The translations under genes were made by a program, and so were the position numbers. Shown one piece after another: positions 61,629 to 64,000 of a DNA stretch of 64,000 nt. Numbering within the stretch: the first letter of the stretch is position 1; the number at the start of each line of letters is the position of its first letter. This DNA is from Numida meleagris (lineage: Eukaryota; Chordata; Aves; Galliformes; Numididae). A model generated the notes under the pieces. The model was not told the origin of the DNA. It made no database searches and was given only the letters and a program-made list of their open reading frames with translations. The stretch covers positions 14,945,791-15,009,790 of the forward strand of contig NC_034438.1 in the NCBI RefSeq assembly GCF_002078875.1, read 5' to 3'.

Positions 61629-64000
61629 GTACCTTATTTTCAGTCGTTACACCCTCGCTCCCGGCCCGCCGCATTATTTCAGCCCCATTTGCTGCCTTGC
61701 CTCGTGCAAGGAGGATCAATCAGTAAATCATCCGCGTTTGCACAAACGTACACTGAGGAGGAGGTGTGGAGGGAGGTGACCAGAACGGTGATCCTCGCCT
61801 GAATGCTGCTCAGAGGCGCTTCGCTGCTTCTGTTTGTTCATTTGTGTGCATAACCTTAATTTCTGCCATATGTGAACTTAACTGCAGAGTGTCAGCATAT
61901 GAAATACAGAGTTAATTCATCCTAAAAAAAAAAAAAGTTATGATTTTAATAAAAAATAGTCTGTATTTCACATCAGCACCTCATTCTCTTGTATTTGAGA
62001 GCCACGTTTGGTCCCACGACAGAAGCACGGCTGCCTGCAGTTGACCAAATTAAACTACTGCAAGTTCAGGGAAGCGTCAGTGTAGCTTACAAGGTTACAA
62101 GATTGCTTTAACTGAGTGTTAGTTTAAATATGATTCCTAAACAGCTCCGAGTTTTTGGTTATAAACTGGACTGGATTTTATTATTGTTTTCACCATTTAT
62201 TTTCTTCCTCTGTTTTTAAAAGGAAGTGTTAATTGCACAGTCAAAAACCCACACTAGTCCAACACACATCATTTTTGTCACCCTGGCTCTGAGTTGCCTT
62301 TTCCTTGATAGGGTATTTACAGTATATACTAAGTTGTTATCTTTTAGTTTAATTTTATTAGACTTGGCAAGGTCTTGGCTTTTTTTTTTTTTTTTAATTA
62401 TTTCTTTTTTTTTTTTCACCACAGCTTATCTTTAGGGGCTGTTTCTCCTTCCCAGGGTATGTCAGGTTACAGTGTCCTGGAGCTGCCCTTTGCAAGGAAG
62501 CTCTGGGTGCCCCACACCCTCTGTTCTGCTCTGTGCACACTTTGGGCACTGGCTACAGGGTGGGCACCCAGATGGTCTCTGGGCTGTTAGGCTGCTTGGA
62601 AAAATGCATTCCTACTTCAGTGCCCTGTCTTCTCCGACTGGGGGAGGAACAACGTACGTCATTTTCAGTGGAATAGAGTAGTCCCCCTGCCAGAGAATCA
62701 GATGTGCCTTCAGGTTGCCTGAAATATACTCTTTAATTTAGGGTTTTGGTATACATTTTGTTTTGTTCTTGTTTTAAAAGACAATATACAGTAAAAATGA
62801 TCTTATAGAAAATACAATTGTTTAGTTAAAATAATTGAATTTGAAAGCTACTTTGCACTGTTTGCTAAACCACATACTGCAGCAAGAAACCAGGAAGTGA
62901 AACCTGTCTATTGTTTCTGTTTCCCAAGCTGAATAAAGTAAAAGGCCTAAGGGCATAGCTGGTGGAAAACAAACCGGTTTATAGACGCTGGAACAAAATG
63001 TTTTCACGTCTGCAAGGGGAGACGGAAGATAGCCATGCATCCCACAACTTTGAGTTTTACCTAGGGTCAGGATTTGTGGAGGAAGCTGTTGACTAAAAAG
63101 TAGTCTCAGGGTCTTGAAAATTCAACTGAACAGGGAAACTGAAGCTAGGCTCAGAGCAATTGGTGAAAGTGGGTTGTTACAGGGAGGATACCCAATTTTC
63201 ACTTTCCTTTTGGTATTTAAAGACATTTTAAAAAGCATCCTTTGGGCTAAGAGTTTCATGTTCTCTGCTTGTTTGTATTTTGGTGTAGGAGTGTGTTTTA
63301 CACGCAGCATACTGAGAGACCAGGCTGTGGTAGTGAGCTCCCCTATGAGGTACATAAAATGGAATCTCCAGGTCTTTTCTGGTAAAGGCGCAACTGTTCT
63401 CATATTGCAGTGAGATAGCGATTTTGTAGGGGAGCTGCTGGCCAAGCCACATTTGGTCTGTGCCATGTGTGGCATCAGAGCAGGCCTCCAGGATCAGCTT
63501 GGTGAGGATCTGCAGTCAGTGGTGGATTAATGGATTACTGCTTAAGGATCTTTTTCATGCATTTGGCTGTGACTTTTTTTCCAACTGACATTGCTGCAGC
63601 TGTGGACTTCCTGAGTGGTGATGCCATTTTTGGAATACTGCACTCAGGAATTGTCCCTAAATGACACAAATGATTTCCTCATGGTCACAAGCTGAGGGGC
63701 AGCTGGTAGACCTCATTCTACTGCTTCAGATACTCAGTCTTTGATGACTTTGTTCTTCAAACTGACCTGAACAAGGTTTTCAAGTCATAGGTAAAGGGTG
63801 TATGCTGAATTTTTGAAACGAGAAGTAAGCTCACGCAAATAAGTGTTGAAATAGTATTTATGAAACATTATAGTACTTTGGCACTTTCCTGCTTTGCTTG
63901 GAATTATGTCTTTTTCATGCTCTGTTTCCTCTGGATGTTCCTTTAGGTCAATGTGTAGTATCACTTTGGGTTCAATGTTTAGAATAACAGGTTGCTCCAA
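61629..64000 (+). other. PARP8: PARP8 intron 2 (runs off the window)
   Basis: No sequence resembling the next PARP8 exon is found before the right edge. T-rich runs occur near 62382-62417. A minus-strand open frame touches the right edge (63785-64000); it has no recognised domain. Confidence 0.7.

Noticed and set aside
63785..64000. 71-codon minus-strand open frame running to the right edge
   Set aside because: No recognised domain, antisense within PARP8 intron 2, and truncated by the window. Not enough to call a gene.

Overview
This window is vertebrate, almost certainly bird, nuclear DNA. It is AT-rich, intron-bearing and non-operonic. It carries several decayed CR1 LINEs with typical CR1 3' ends, two solo-LTR-like insertions and two CpG islands. 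I cannot name the species from the sequence. Two protein-coding genes are recognised by reading exons with matching splice sites and phases: EMB (embigin) on the minus strand in the left third, and the first two coding exons of PARP8 on the plus strand at the right edge. The genes are head-to-head, as EMB and PARP8 are on human chromosome 5. In birds that block belongs to the Z chromosome, so a Z origin is likely (inference).

Layout: 1-3561 is sequence downstream of the EMB stop codon (3' UTR intron or exon and beyond). 3562-22791 is EMB, with eleven coding exons joined in one continuous frame: signal peptide, four short Ser/Thr-rich stalk exons, two Ig domains, a transmembrane segment containing the family glutamate, and a short basic then acidic tail. 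22375-23430 is the EMB CpG island, which contains a 62-nt A tract. 23430-59690 is the intergenic space, with four CR1 copies (39.4-41.9, 46.1-48.8, 51.2-52.1 and 54.7-55.8 kb), an LTR nested in the second CR1, a second solo LTR at 57.7-58.2 kb with a 5-bp target duplication, a 270-bp CTTT microsatellite and a perfect 19-bp-arm inverted repeat. 59690-61560 is the PARP8 CpG island with coding exon 1. Coding exon 2 follows at 61574-61628, and the gene leaves the window inside intron 2.

Functionally, embigin is a cell-surface Ig-superfamily glycoprotein that chaperones monocarboxylate transporters, and PARP8 is a mono-ADP-ribosyltransferase. Nothing in the sequence indicates that they work together; they are conserved neighbours. 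I found no new multi-gene system. The most unusual item is the EMB ectodomain: the membrane-distal stalk is spread over four consecutive phase 1-1 exons, two of which share a repeated motif. This makes the predicted protein longer (about 387-401 residues) than mammalian embigin (about 327).
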